This document shows, piece after piece, positions 57,667 to 64,000 of a stretch of DNA of 64,000 nucleotides. Position 1 is the stretch's first letter. The number at the start of each line of letters is the position of its first letter. The position numbers were made by a program, and so were the translations under genes. The notes under the pieces were generated by a model. The model was not told the origin of the DNA and did no database searches. It was given only the letters and a program-made list of their open reading frames with translations. Origin of the DNA: Alkalihalobacillus sp. TS-13 (GTDB lineage Bacteria > Bacillota > Bacilli > Bacillales > Fictibacillaceae); contig NZ_JAHKSI010000001.1 of NCBI RefSeq assembly GCF_019720915.1, positions 1 through 64,000 of the forward strand, in the 5' to 3' direction.

Positions 57667-60328
57667 ATTCGTCTATATGTTTGATGAGGGGAGTAGTGAA
57701 CAAAAAGAACTTTTAGGAGGAAAGGGTGCTAACCTGGCAGAAATGACTCGGATCGGTTTGCCTGTTCCTTACGGGTTCACCATTTCGACAGAGGCTTGTA
57801 ATTTGTATTACGAGTCAGGAAAATCTATTCCTGAAGAGATTGAATTTCAAATTTCAAAAGCGCTTCAAAACCTTGAAGAAAAAACAGGTAAACGACTTGG
57901 GGACCCTTCCAATCCGCTGCTTGTGTCTGTCCGTTCGGGTGCCGTACATTCGATGCCAGGAATGATGGATACAGTTTTGAACCTTGGGTTGAATGATCAA
58001 ACAGTAGAGGGCTTGGCAAACCTTACGAAAAACGCTCGTTTTGCTTATGACTCTTACCGTAGGTTCATTCAGATGTTCAGTGATGTGGTGTTGAAAGTTG
58101 ATGGTTTTTATTTTGAGCAATTTTTAGAAGAATATCGGATTGAAAAAGGCTACCAATCAGACCCTGAACTGTCTGCAGATGATTGGAAAGAAGTGATCAA
58201 GGGATACAAAAAGCTTGTTGAAAAGCATGCTGGAAGGACATTTCCTGAGAATCCTATGGAACAATTATCCTTATCGATCCGTGCCGTATTTGATTCATGG
58301 AATAACCAACGTGCAATCGTATACCGTCGTCTTCAGAAAATCCCCGGTCATTTTGGAACAGCTGTAAATATTCAAAGCATGGTATTTGGAAATATGGGCA
58401 ATGATTCGGGTACGGGAGTTGCTTTTACCCGGAATCCATCTACTGGAGAAGCAAAACTTTACGGTGAATATTTGATAAATGCCCAGGGTGAGGATGTTGT
58501 TGCAGGGATTCGTACCCCGCAGCCCATTGCTACTCTCCAGGAGAAAATGCCGGAAGTTTATGAGCAGTTTGTTGAAACAAGTCACCTTCTTGAAAAGCAT
58601 TATCAAGACATGCAGGACATTGAGTTTACAGTAGAACGAGGTAAACTGTTCATTCTCCAAACAAGGACAGGTAAACGAACGGCTCAAGCTGCTCTGCGAA
58701 TCGCGGTTGAACTCGTAAAGGAACAAATCATTCGTAAGCAGGAAGCTATTTTACGTGTAGATCCAGATCAGCTCGATCAGCTTCTCCATCGTCGTATTGA
58801 TGAATCATACGTACGGAAACCGTTAGCCAAAGGTCTACCCGCATCACCTGGGGCTGCAACAGGGCAGGTCGAATTTGATGCGGATGAAGCAGAACGATTG
58901 GCGAAAGATGGCAAAAAGGTCATTCTTGTACGTCCAGAAACAACACCGGATGATATTCATGGAATCGTTTCTTCCCAGGCGACAGTCACGAGCCGTGGAG
59001 GAATGACAAGTCATGCAGCTGTGGTTGCAAGAGGTATGGGTAAAGCTTGTATTTGTGGCTGTGATGCATTACGTATTGATTTAAAGCTGAAGCAGTTCCA
59101 AGTGGGAGATACGATTGTCAACCGAGGGGATCGTATTACGATTGACGGGTCAACGGGTGAAATTTTCTTAGGTGAAATTCCAATGATCGAGCCACAGCTT
59201 TCAGATGAGTTTCAATTGTTGCTTGATTGGGCAGATAAGGAAAGGACACTAGGTGTAAGAACAAATGCGGATAATCCTGCTGATGCCAAGAAGGCCATTG
59301 AATTTGGCGCAGGGGGAATCGGATTATGCCGTACAGAACATATGTTTATGGATATGAAGCGTATCCCGATTGTTCAGGATATGATTCTTGCTGAAACATA
59401 TGAGGAGCGTGAAGTAGCCCTTAGCAAGCTGTTACCGATGCAACAGGAGGACTTTGAAGGAATCTTTGAAGTAATGCAGGGTTATCCTGTAACGATCCGT
59501 TTATTAGACCCTCCTCTTCATGAGTTCTTGCCTGATAAGGAAGAACTGCTTGTTGAAGTAACCAAGCTTCAGATGACAGAACCAAACGCTAAGGAGTTAC
59601 ATGATAAGGAGCATCTGTTAAGAAAAGTACGACAGTTGGATGAATTTAATCCAATGTTAGGCCACCGTGGCTGCCGATTGGGTATGATTTACCCGGAAAT
59701 TTACCTCATGCAGACCAAAGCCATTTTTTATGCCATTGCGAAGGTTATGGAAAAAGGCATAGACGTAAAACCTGAAATTATGATTCCTTTGGTCGGACAT
59801 GTAAATGAGTTGAAAGAAATGCGGAAATTGGTGATCGATGCCGGGTTACAGGTTGAAGAAGAAACTGGACAGAAATTTGATTATCTCATAGGTACGATGA
59901 TCGAAGTGCCACGTGCAGCCTTAACAGCTGACCAAATTGCTCAAGAGGCGGACTTTTTCTCGTTTGGAACGAATGATTTAACCCAAACAACATTCGGATA
60001 CAGTCGTGATGATGCAGAGGGTAAATTCCTTCAAGCCTATATCGAAAATGATGTTTTATCAGAAAATCCTTTTACATCTCTTGATCAAGAAGGTGTCGGA
60101 AAGCTTGTTGAAACTGGCGTAAAGCTTGGCAGGCGTACAAAACAAGGGTTGAAAACTGGGATTTGCGGCGAGCATGGTGGAGAAAAATCATCGATACAGT
60201 TTTCCCATGATGTAGGGTTGGATTACGTAAGCTGTTCACCATACCGTGTACCTCTTGCACGGCTGGCGGCGGCTCAAGCTAAAATCAAACATGAACAAAA
60301 ACAATACGAACCTCAAACACAACGATAA
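57659..60328 (+). CDS. ppdK: pyruvate, phosphate dikinase
   Basis: 889 residues, full length. The N-terminal ATP-grasp region has GGKGANLAEMTRIGLPVP and SVRSGAVHSMPGMMDTVLNLGLN; the swivelling domain has the phosphoryl-accepting His in GGMTSHAAVVARGMG; the C-terminal PEP/pyruvate barrel ends with the catalytic Cys segment GICGEHGG. It interconverts pyruvate, ATP and Pi with PEP, AMP and PPi. Coupled to PpsR by overlap, it can route pyruvate from the surrounding catabolic pathways to PEP for gluconeogenesis. Confidence 0.97.
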   Translation: MTKFVYMFDEGSSEQKELLGGKGANLAEMTRIGLPVPYGFTISTEACNLYYESGKSIPEEIEFQISKALQNLEEKTGKRLGDPSNPLLVSVRSGAVHSMPGMMDTVLNLGLNDQTVEGLANLTKNARFAYDSYRRFIQMFSDVVLKVDGFYFEQFLEEYRIEKGYQSDPELSADDWKEVIKGYKKLVEKHAGRTFPENPMEQLSLSIRAVFDSWNNQRAIVYRRLQKIPGHFGTAVNIQSMVFGNMGNDSGTGVAFTRNPSTGEAKLYGEYLINAQGEDVVAGIRTPQPIATLQEKMPEVYEQFVETSHLLEKHYQDMQDIEFTVERGKLFILQTRTGKRTAQAALRIAVELVKEQIIRKQEAILRVDPDQLDQLLHRRIDESYVRKPLAKGLPASPGAATGQVEFDADEAERLAKDGKKVILVRPETTPDDIHGIVSSQATVTSRGGMTSHAAVVARGMGKACICGCDALRIDLKLKQFQVGDTIVNRGDRITIDGSTGEIFLGEIPMIEPQLSDEFQLLLDWADKERTLGVRTNADNPADAKKAIEFGAGGIGLCRTEHMFMDMKRIPIVQDMILAETYEEREVALSKLLPMQQEDFEGIFEVMQGYPVTIRLLDPPLHEFLPDKEELLVEVTKLQMTEPNAKELHDKEHLLRKVRQLDEFNPMLGHRGCRLGMIYPEIYLMQTKAIFYAIAKVMEKGIDVKPEIMIPLVGHVNELKEMRKLVIDAGLQVEEETGQKFDYLIGTMIEVPRAALTADQIAQEADFFSFGTNDLTQTTFGYSRDDAEGKFLQAYIENDVLSENPFTSLDQEGVGKLVETGVKLGRRTKQGLKTGICGEHGGEKSSIQFSHDVGLDYVSCSPYRVPLARLAAAQAKIKHEQKQYEPQTQR

Positions 60329-60365
60329 AAAATTAGTGGACTATACGCCACTGTCTTCACTTACA

Positions 60366-60394
60366 AAGACTCGCCGATTGGCGAGTCTTCTTTA
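60366..60394 (+). terminator. rho-independent terminator after ppdK
   Basis: A ten-base-pair stem AAGACTCGCC (60366-60375) with GGCGAGTCTT (60380-60389), a GATT loop and a CTTTAT tail, about 40 bp after the ppdK stop. Confidence 0.88.
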
Positions 60395-60494
60395 TCTGTT
60401 CATCCTTTTATTTAATTGCTTTCTTTTCCTTTCCTTCTTTATGATAGGAGGTTTGCGGAAACAGGAAAGAACTAATATTGACTAAGATTGAGAA

Positions 60495-60531
60495 AAAGGG
60501 ATAGTTTGATGTCTGCAGTCTATCCCTCTTT
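60495..60531 (-). terminator. terminator of the malonate transporter operon
   Basis: On the minus strand AAAGAGGGATAG leads a 15-base loop and returns as CTATCCCTTTTTC, just after the madM stop (60536). The plus-strand tail is also T-rich, so it can work both ways against convergent ppdK transcription. Confidence 0.82.
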
Positions 60532-60535
60532 CTTA

Positions 60536-61300
60536 CTATCCGAATATAGATCTAGTGATAATAAATAAAATTGATGGAGCTAAGAGACATCCTAATCCTG
60601 TATAAAAGGTCGCGGTCATCGCCCCATAAGGAACCAATTTGGGATCTGTAGCTGCCAAACCTCCTGCTACCCCACTTGTCGTTCCCATAAGGCCACCATA
60701 TACGATGGCTGAACGAGGGTTATCCAGACCGATATATTTTGCGATGAAAGGTGTACCGATCATTGTCAGGATGGATTTGACTAAGCCTGCTGCAATACTT
60801 AAAGTAATGACCTCCGAACTTGCTCCTAATGCAGTCCCAGTCACTGGTCCCACTATGTATGTTGCAGTTCCAGCCCCAATTGTCGTCAAACTGACTGCAT
60901 CCGTATAACCGAATGTTAAAGCAATGACCACACCCACAATAAAGGAAACGATTACGCCAAGGAAAAGGGAGAGGACACCTGTGAATCCGGCTTTTTTAAT
61001 CTCTTCGATGTTAGCTCCAAAAGCGGTAGCGACAATGGCAAAATCCCGTAGCATCCCGCCACCCATCAACCCGATACCTGTAAAGAGTCCAATATCAGAT
61101 AATCCTTTCTCTCCTCCCGTTGTGGCACCTCCAATGTATGCAAGAACCAACCCGACAAGGATGGCAATTGCCGAGCCATGTAGCCATCCTTTTGTCAGCT
61201 TATCAGAGAACATGTAAGAGAAGTACATGACAATTCCAACTAACGCAAACGACAATATCAGTCCATTTTCTTGGAAAACATCACTTAGCATCTCGAACAT
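60536..61300 (-). CDS. madM: malonate transporter subunit MadM
   Basis: A 254-residue membrane protein with about nine helices, rich in Gly and Ala (IGLMGGGMLRDFAIVATAFGA, GVVIALTFGYTDAVSLTTIGAGTATYIVGPVTGTALG, YGGLMGTTSGVAGGLAATDPK), matching MadM of the two-component sodium:malonate symporter. The frame is open from 61315, but the first codons are the ribosome site (TTGGAGGTAACACAG), so ATG 61300 is the start. It overlaps the end of madL by about 20 bp. Confidence 0.92.
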   Translation of the reverse strand: MFEMLSDVFQENGLILSFALVGIVMYFSYMFSDKLTKGWLHGSAIAILVGLVLAYIGGATTGGEKGLSDIGLFTGIGLMGGGMLRDFAIVATAFGANIEEIKKAGFTGVLSLFLGVIVSFIVGVVIALTFGYTDAVSLTTIGAGTATYIVGPVTGTALGASSEVITLSIAAGLVKSILTMIGTPFIAKYIGLDNPRSAIVYGGLMGTTSGVAGGLAATDPKLVPYGAMTATFYTGLGCLLAPSILFIITRSIFG

Positions 61301-61706
61301 CTGTGTTACCTCCAATCAATTCCTCACTGATCGTATTCGGTTTTTCTTTTCCGATATTACTCAATAAAGGGACTAGTGCCCAGCTGACAATTACAGCTGC
61401 AACTCCTGCCAAAATGGCAAGGGGTCCTCCATCAATCGCACCAAAAACATTTTGTTGGGATGCCATTGCAATGACGATCGGTATGTACATTGCACTCCAG
61501 AACGCCACACCTTCTTGTGATTTAACAGTCAGTTTCTTTTTCTTCTTCAAGTAATCGACCACTAATACAAGGATCAACATCGCAATTCCGACTCCACCGA
61601 CATTAGCTTCAATTCCAAGAATCGCTCCTAACAAATCACCTATGAATGCACCTGCCAACATACAAATCGCTAATAAAGTGACTCCATAAATAACCAACGC
61701 GATCAC
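61281..61706 (-). CDS. madL: malonate transporter subunit MadL
   Basis: A 141-residue membrane protein with four helices (ALVIYGVTLLAICMLAGAFIG, GGVGIAMLILVLVVDYL, FWSAMYIPIVIAMASQQNVFGAI, GPLAILAGVAAVIVSWALVPLL), the small subunit of the MadLM sodium:malonate carrier. GTG 61706 follows AGAAGAAGGG. It is first in its minus-strand operon, divergent from the GntR gene. A cre site and TGTCGACA element lie in its upstream region. Confidence 0.92.
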   Translation of the reverse strand: MIALVIYGVTLLAICMLAGAFIGDLLGAILGIEANVGGVGIAMLILVLVVDYLKKKKKLTVKSQEGVAFWSAMYIPIVIAMASQQNVFGAIDGGPLAILAGVAAVIVSWALVPLLSNIGKEKPNTISEELIGGNTDVRDAK

Positions 61707-61819
61707 ACCCTTCTTCTATTTTTCTTACAAAGACTAATTGACGTGACAACAGAGTATTAAAAAATAGAGATGTTATGTGGATTCTTAGTTGTAATCATTC
61801 ATGAAGTGACAAACCAAAA

Positions 61820-61866
61820 AGGAAGCGCTTTCAAAAGATATACAGACGTCAATCAACTGTCGACAA
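61820..61866 (-). promoter_or_regulatory. madLM promoter with GntR-type operator and cre site
   Basis: On the minus strand TTGTCG (61861-61866), 18 bp, TATATC (61837-61842) is a plausible promoter. Its -35 overlaps the palindrome TGTCGACA (61858-61865). The sequence TGAAAGCGCTTCCT (complement of 61820-61833) matches the CcpA cre consensus at every defined position and lies at about the transcript start, a position that gives repression. This predicts malonate induction plus glucose repression of transport. Confidence 0.7.
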
Positions 61867-61933
61867 TTTATATCACTCATCATAAAGGGGATGGCTGAAA
61901 AAATCAAATACTTTTTTAAATTTTCTAAAAATA

Positions 61934-61980
61934 TTGAATAGTGGGTAATTTAAGTGTTATAATTTAAATCGACAGTCGAC
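61934..61980 (+). promoter_or_regulatory. GntR gene promoter with operator
   Basis: TTGAAT (61934-61939), 18 bp, TATAAT (61958-61963). At the expected start is TCGACAGTCGACCA (61969-61982), a variant of the TTGTCGACAA element found at 61858 and 62748. Position right after the -10 fits autorepression by the GntR protein. Confidence 0.72.
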
Positions 61981-62012
61981 CAAAGCACAGATATATAAGG
62001 GAGGCCATAAAA

Positions 62013-62690
62013 ATGGGGAGAATCGATTTAAGTAATAATGCGTTATCCAACCATATTGCAGAACATATTACCGAACAGATCATCACTGGACAATTACAGC
62101 CTGGGGAAAAATTGATTGAAAGTACATATGCTGATGAGTACGGAACTAGTCGAGCCCCTGTGAGGGAAGCGATCTTCCAATTGACCGTAGAGGGCTTAGT
62201 AGAACGGATTCCTAGAAAAGGGGCGGTAGTGAAAGGATATAGTGAATCTGAAATCTATGATCTTTTAGAAATACGTACAATGCTGGAAGATTTGGCAATG
62301 AAGCGAATTTCTGAAAATGGGTTGGATGTGAACGTACTTGAGGAAATGGAAAATAACCTCCAAAAGATGGAGGAAGTTGTAGAAGCGGACCAATATACAC
62401 AGCTGAATCATTCTTTTCATATGGGTCTTATCGATGGCAGTAAAAGTGATGTCATCAAGAAAATGTATTCAAGATTGAAGTTACCACTTTTAAGAATTCA
62501 GAACCTTACTTTTGGTGAGGAAGGGAAAATTGAGAAGTCCATTAGAGAGCATACGACATTAGTGAAGTTATTGAAAGAAAATAATATACAAGAAGCTACA
62601 ACAGTCCTGAATCAGCACAATCGGGATGTGATTTCCAATATAAAGAAGTTTTTGTTTGAAAGTGAAGCGTTGAAAGAGAAGAAAGCATAA
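62013..62690 (+). CDS. GntR-family (FadR/VanR-type FCD) regulator of malonate genes
   Basis: 225 residues: an N-terminal winged helix (HIAEHITEQIITGQLQPGEKLIESTYADEYGTSRAPVREAIFQLTVEGLVERIPRKG) and an all-helical FCD ligand domain (YDLLEIRTMLEDLAMKRI, LNHSFHMGLIDGSKSD, EHTTLVKLLKENNIQEA). It sits between the divergent madLM operon and the mdc genes, the usual place of the malonate-responsive GntR regulator (MatR/MdcY type), and three TGTCGACA-like sites flank the transcription units. ATG 62013 follows AAGGGAGGCC. Confidence 0.9.
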   Translation: MGRIDLSNNALSNHIAEHITEQIITGQLQPGEKLIESTYADEYGTSRAPVREAIFQLTVEGLVERIPRKGAVVKGYSESEIYDLLEIRTMLEDLAMKRISENGLDVNVLEEMENNLQKMEEVVEADQYTQLNHSFHMGLIDGSKSDVIKKMYSRLKLPLLRIQNLTFGEEGKIEKSIREHTTLVKLLKENNIQEATTVLNQHNRDVISNIKKFLFESEALKEKKA

Positions 62691-62698
62691 GGTTTGGG

Positions 62699-62740
62699 CA
62701 TAAACCAGGTGGTATTAGAGAACCCCTGGCTTATGTTTTA
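62699..62740 (+). terminator. probable terminator after the GntR gene
   Basis: CATAAACCAGG (62699-62709) pairs with CCCTGGCTTATG (62724-62735), followed by TTTTAG. The T-run is short, so read-through to mdcH is possible. Confidence 0.6.
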
Positions 62741-62747
62741 GTGAATA

Positions 62748-62757
62748 TTGTCGACAA
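62748..62757 (+). promoter_or_regulatory. GntR-type operator ahead of mdcH
   Basis: TTGTCGACAA, a perfect 10-bp palindrome 39 bp before the mdcH start. It is the most symmetrical of the three related sites in this locus and suggests separate control of the decarboxylase operon. A poorly spaced TATAAA (62768 region) may be the -10. Confidence 0.65.
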
Positions 62758-62795
62758 ACGACCGAATATAAATCGCTTTTGAGAAGAGGGATAAG

Positions 62796-63716
62796 GTGAA
62801 GGTGGCTTTTTTGTTTCCAGGCCAAGGTTCCCAGCAACCGGAAATGCTCAACACACTTCCAGATCATCCTATCGTCAATGAAACGATCGATGAGGCAAGT
62901 GAAGTGTTGGATGAAAATGTCAAGAATCTCGATGATGTTCAAAAGCTTAAATCCAACCGTAACGTACAGGTTTGTTTACTGATTGCAGGTGTAGCAACGG
63001 CAAGAATGCTGAAATCAGAGGGAGTCAGACCAGATATGGTGGCTGGGCATTCTGTAGGTGCATTTGGAGCTGCAGTTACTGCAGCTGTATTGGATTTCCG
63101 TGATGCACTCCTTGTTGTAAGAAGGAGAGGTCAGTGGATGGAGGAAGCATTTCCGACCGGGTATGGTATGGGGGTCATCAGTGGTCTTCGAAAAAGGAAA
63201 GTTGAGGAGATCCTGGAAGGTGAATCAGGTGACAACGAATCAGTCTATCTCGCTAACATGAATTCTATTGATCAGTTCACCATTTCAGGGACGACAGAGG
63301 GGGTGGGTCATGTATTAGAGGTGATGAGAAAGGAAGGAGCCTGGAAAGCTGAGCGATTGAATGTAAATGTACCATCCCACTGTCCGTTGATGGAAAAAGT
63401 AGCAGAACGATTGGCTGATATTTTAAAAGACATTCCATTTCAACCTCCTACCGTACCATATGCAGGGAACAGGAATGCCAGAGCATTACGTGACACCAAT
63501 GCAATAAAGGAAGATCTGGCAGAAAGTGTAGCTCATCCTGTCAGATGGCATGATGCCGTTTCTTTGTATTATGAGTTGGGTGCACGACTATTTCTTGAAG
63601 TTCTGCCAGGGCGTGTATTAACTGATCTTAATTTTCAGTCTTTCCCTACAGCACGTTCTCTTTCGGTTTGTGCCAGTGGATGGCAATCAGCCCAAATTCT
63701 AATCAACCGTGCCTGA
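62796..63716 (+). CDS. mdcH: malonate decarboxylase, malonyl-CoA:ACP transacylase subunit MdcH
   Basis: A 306-residue acyltransferase. FPGQGSQQPEM opens the fold, the nucleophile lies in VAGHSVGAFGAA, RRRGQWMEE carries the carboxylate-binding Arg, and VNVPSHCPLM the catalytic His. It charges the malonate decarboxylase carrier subunit with malonyl. In proteobacterial clusters mdcH is last; here it precedes mdcA. GTG 62796 follows AAGAGGGATAAG. Confidence 0.9.
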   Translation: MKVAFLFPGQGSQQPEMLNTLPDHPIVNETIDEASEVLDENVKNLDDVQKLKSNRNVQVCLLIAGVATARMLKSEGVRPDMVAGHSVGAFGAAVTAAVLDFRDALLVVRRRGQWMEEAFPTGYGMGVISGLRKRKVEEILEGESGDNESVYLANMNSIDQFTISGTTEGVGHVLEVMRKEGAWKAERLNVNVPSHCPLMEKVAERLADILKDIPFQPPTVPYAGNRNARALRDTNAIKEDLAESVAHPVRWHDAVSLYYELGARLFLEVLPGRVLTDLNFQSFPTARSLSVCASGWQSAQILINRA

Positions 63717-63765
63717 CAGGTTTTTCACTGAGTCGTTATTTAAATGGATGAAAGGAAGGATGCTA

Positions 63766-64000
63766 ATGTTTGGAGTAGAACAAAGGACGAAAAGTCGATC
63801 GTGGACGACGAGACGGGATGCAAAGGCTGAACGTATTGCTGGAACCGCTGAAATCACTTCTGGGAAGGTCATACCGACCGAGCGGATAACCGAGACGATG
63901 GAAAGACTGATTAAGCCTGGAGATCGGGTCCTCCTTGAGGGGAATAATCAGAAACAGGCATCATTTCTTTCTTCTGCGCTTAATGAAGTGGATTCTAACA
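63766..64000 (+). CDS. mdcA: malonate decarboxylase alpha subunit MdcA (partial, runs off the window)
   Basis: The first 78 codons of the acetyl-S-ACP:malonate ACP transferase subunit. SRSWTTRRDAKAERI and GDRVLLEGNNQKQASFLSSAL match MdcA N-termini. ATG 63766 follows AAAGGAAGGATGC. The gene is cut by the window end. Further mdc genes are expected beyond. Confidence 0.88.
   Translation, partial: MFGVEQRTKSRSWTTRRDAKAERIAGTAEITSGKVIPTERITETMERLIKPGDRVLLEGNNQKQASFLSSALNEVDSN

Noticed and set aside
60246-60485. 79-codon frame over the ppdK end
   Set aside because: Overlaps the ppdK 3' end and its terminator; no independent support.
1-64000. tRNA, rRNA, riboswitch or CRISPR array
   Set aside because: No cloverleaf, rRNA, known riboswitch core or spaced direct repeats were seen by eye; a covariance-model search was not possible.

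Overview
The window looks like chromosome of a low-to-moderate GC Firmicute of the Bacillaceae, probably an environmental or halotolerant Bacillus relative. The support is strong AGGAGG-type ribosome sites, many GTG and TTG starts, sigma-A promoters close to TTGACA-17-TATAAT, a doubled Zur box, a CcpA cre site, and a carnitine/glycine-betaine pathway with an OpuA-type transporter. No rRNA, tRNA, CRISPR array, phage or intact insertion sequence was seen.

Region by region. 1-6.6 kb: AT-rich small accessory genes (VOC, DUF2200, cupin, NIPSNAP, NUDIX, MarR-GNAT), several of them broken by single-base frameshifts, around a Zur-controlled zinc-binding lipoprotein (AdcA-ZinT fusion). 6.7-13.9 kb: a Nif3-like protein with a membrane partner, a secreted GH18 glycosidase carrying three near-identical NlpC/P60-like repeats without catalytic residues, a lipoprotein metalloprotease and an SRPBCC protein. 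14.0-31.6 kb: an aromatic-catabolism locus. A divergent NitT/TauT-type ABC importer faces a long operon with an extradiol dioxygenase, SDRs, a ThDP enzyme, an aldehyde dehydrogenase, an aspartate-dehydrogenase-like protein, an MFS carrier, a two-subunit Rieske dioxygenase, a BphB-like cis-diol dehydrogenase, a meta-cleavage-type hydrolase and an IclR regulator. Three AAAACNNNGTTTT sites sit at the two divergent promoters. 31.8-37.9 kb: a TetR-controlled carnitine operon (dehydrocarnitine cleavage enzyme, carnitine dehydrogenase, thioesterase, OpuA-type ABC transporter) with shared ACCGTCYGGATGGT operators. 38.3-49.7 kb: D-amino-acid/D-peptide catabolism: two D-aminoacylases, an MlrC-type protein, a sodium symporter with a DUF997 partner, an RpiR regulator, and the three-gene set of GNAT acyltransferase, N-succinylamino acid racemase and M20 deacylase that converts D- to L-amino acids. 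50-53.4 kb: gene remnants, a PQQ-type sugar dehydrogenase homologue and a small membrane protein. 53.4-56.5 kb: a MarR - sodium symporter - creatinase-like M24 operon. 56.8-60.3 kb: pyruvate phosphate dikinase and its regulatory kinase/phosphatase. 60.5-64.0 kb: malonate utilisation, with the MadLM transporter divergent from a GntR regulator, mdcH and the start of mdcA, which runs off the window.

Taken together this is a catabolic stretch: aromatic compounds, carnitine, D-amino acids or peptides and malonate are each imported and broken down by a compact operon with its own local regulator, and PPDK/PpsR may route the resulting pyruvate to PEP. The least conventional parts are the aromatic locus (a biphenyl-type upper pathway joined to ThDP, ALDH and AspDH genes in a Firmicute, with no ferredoxin or reductase nearby), its operator set, and the catalytically dead NlpC/P60 repeats.
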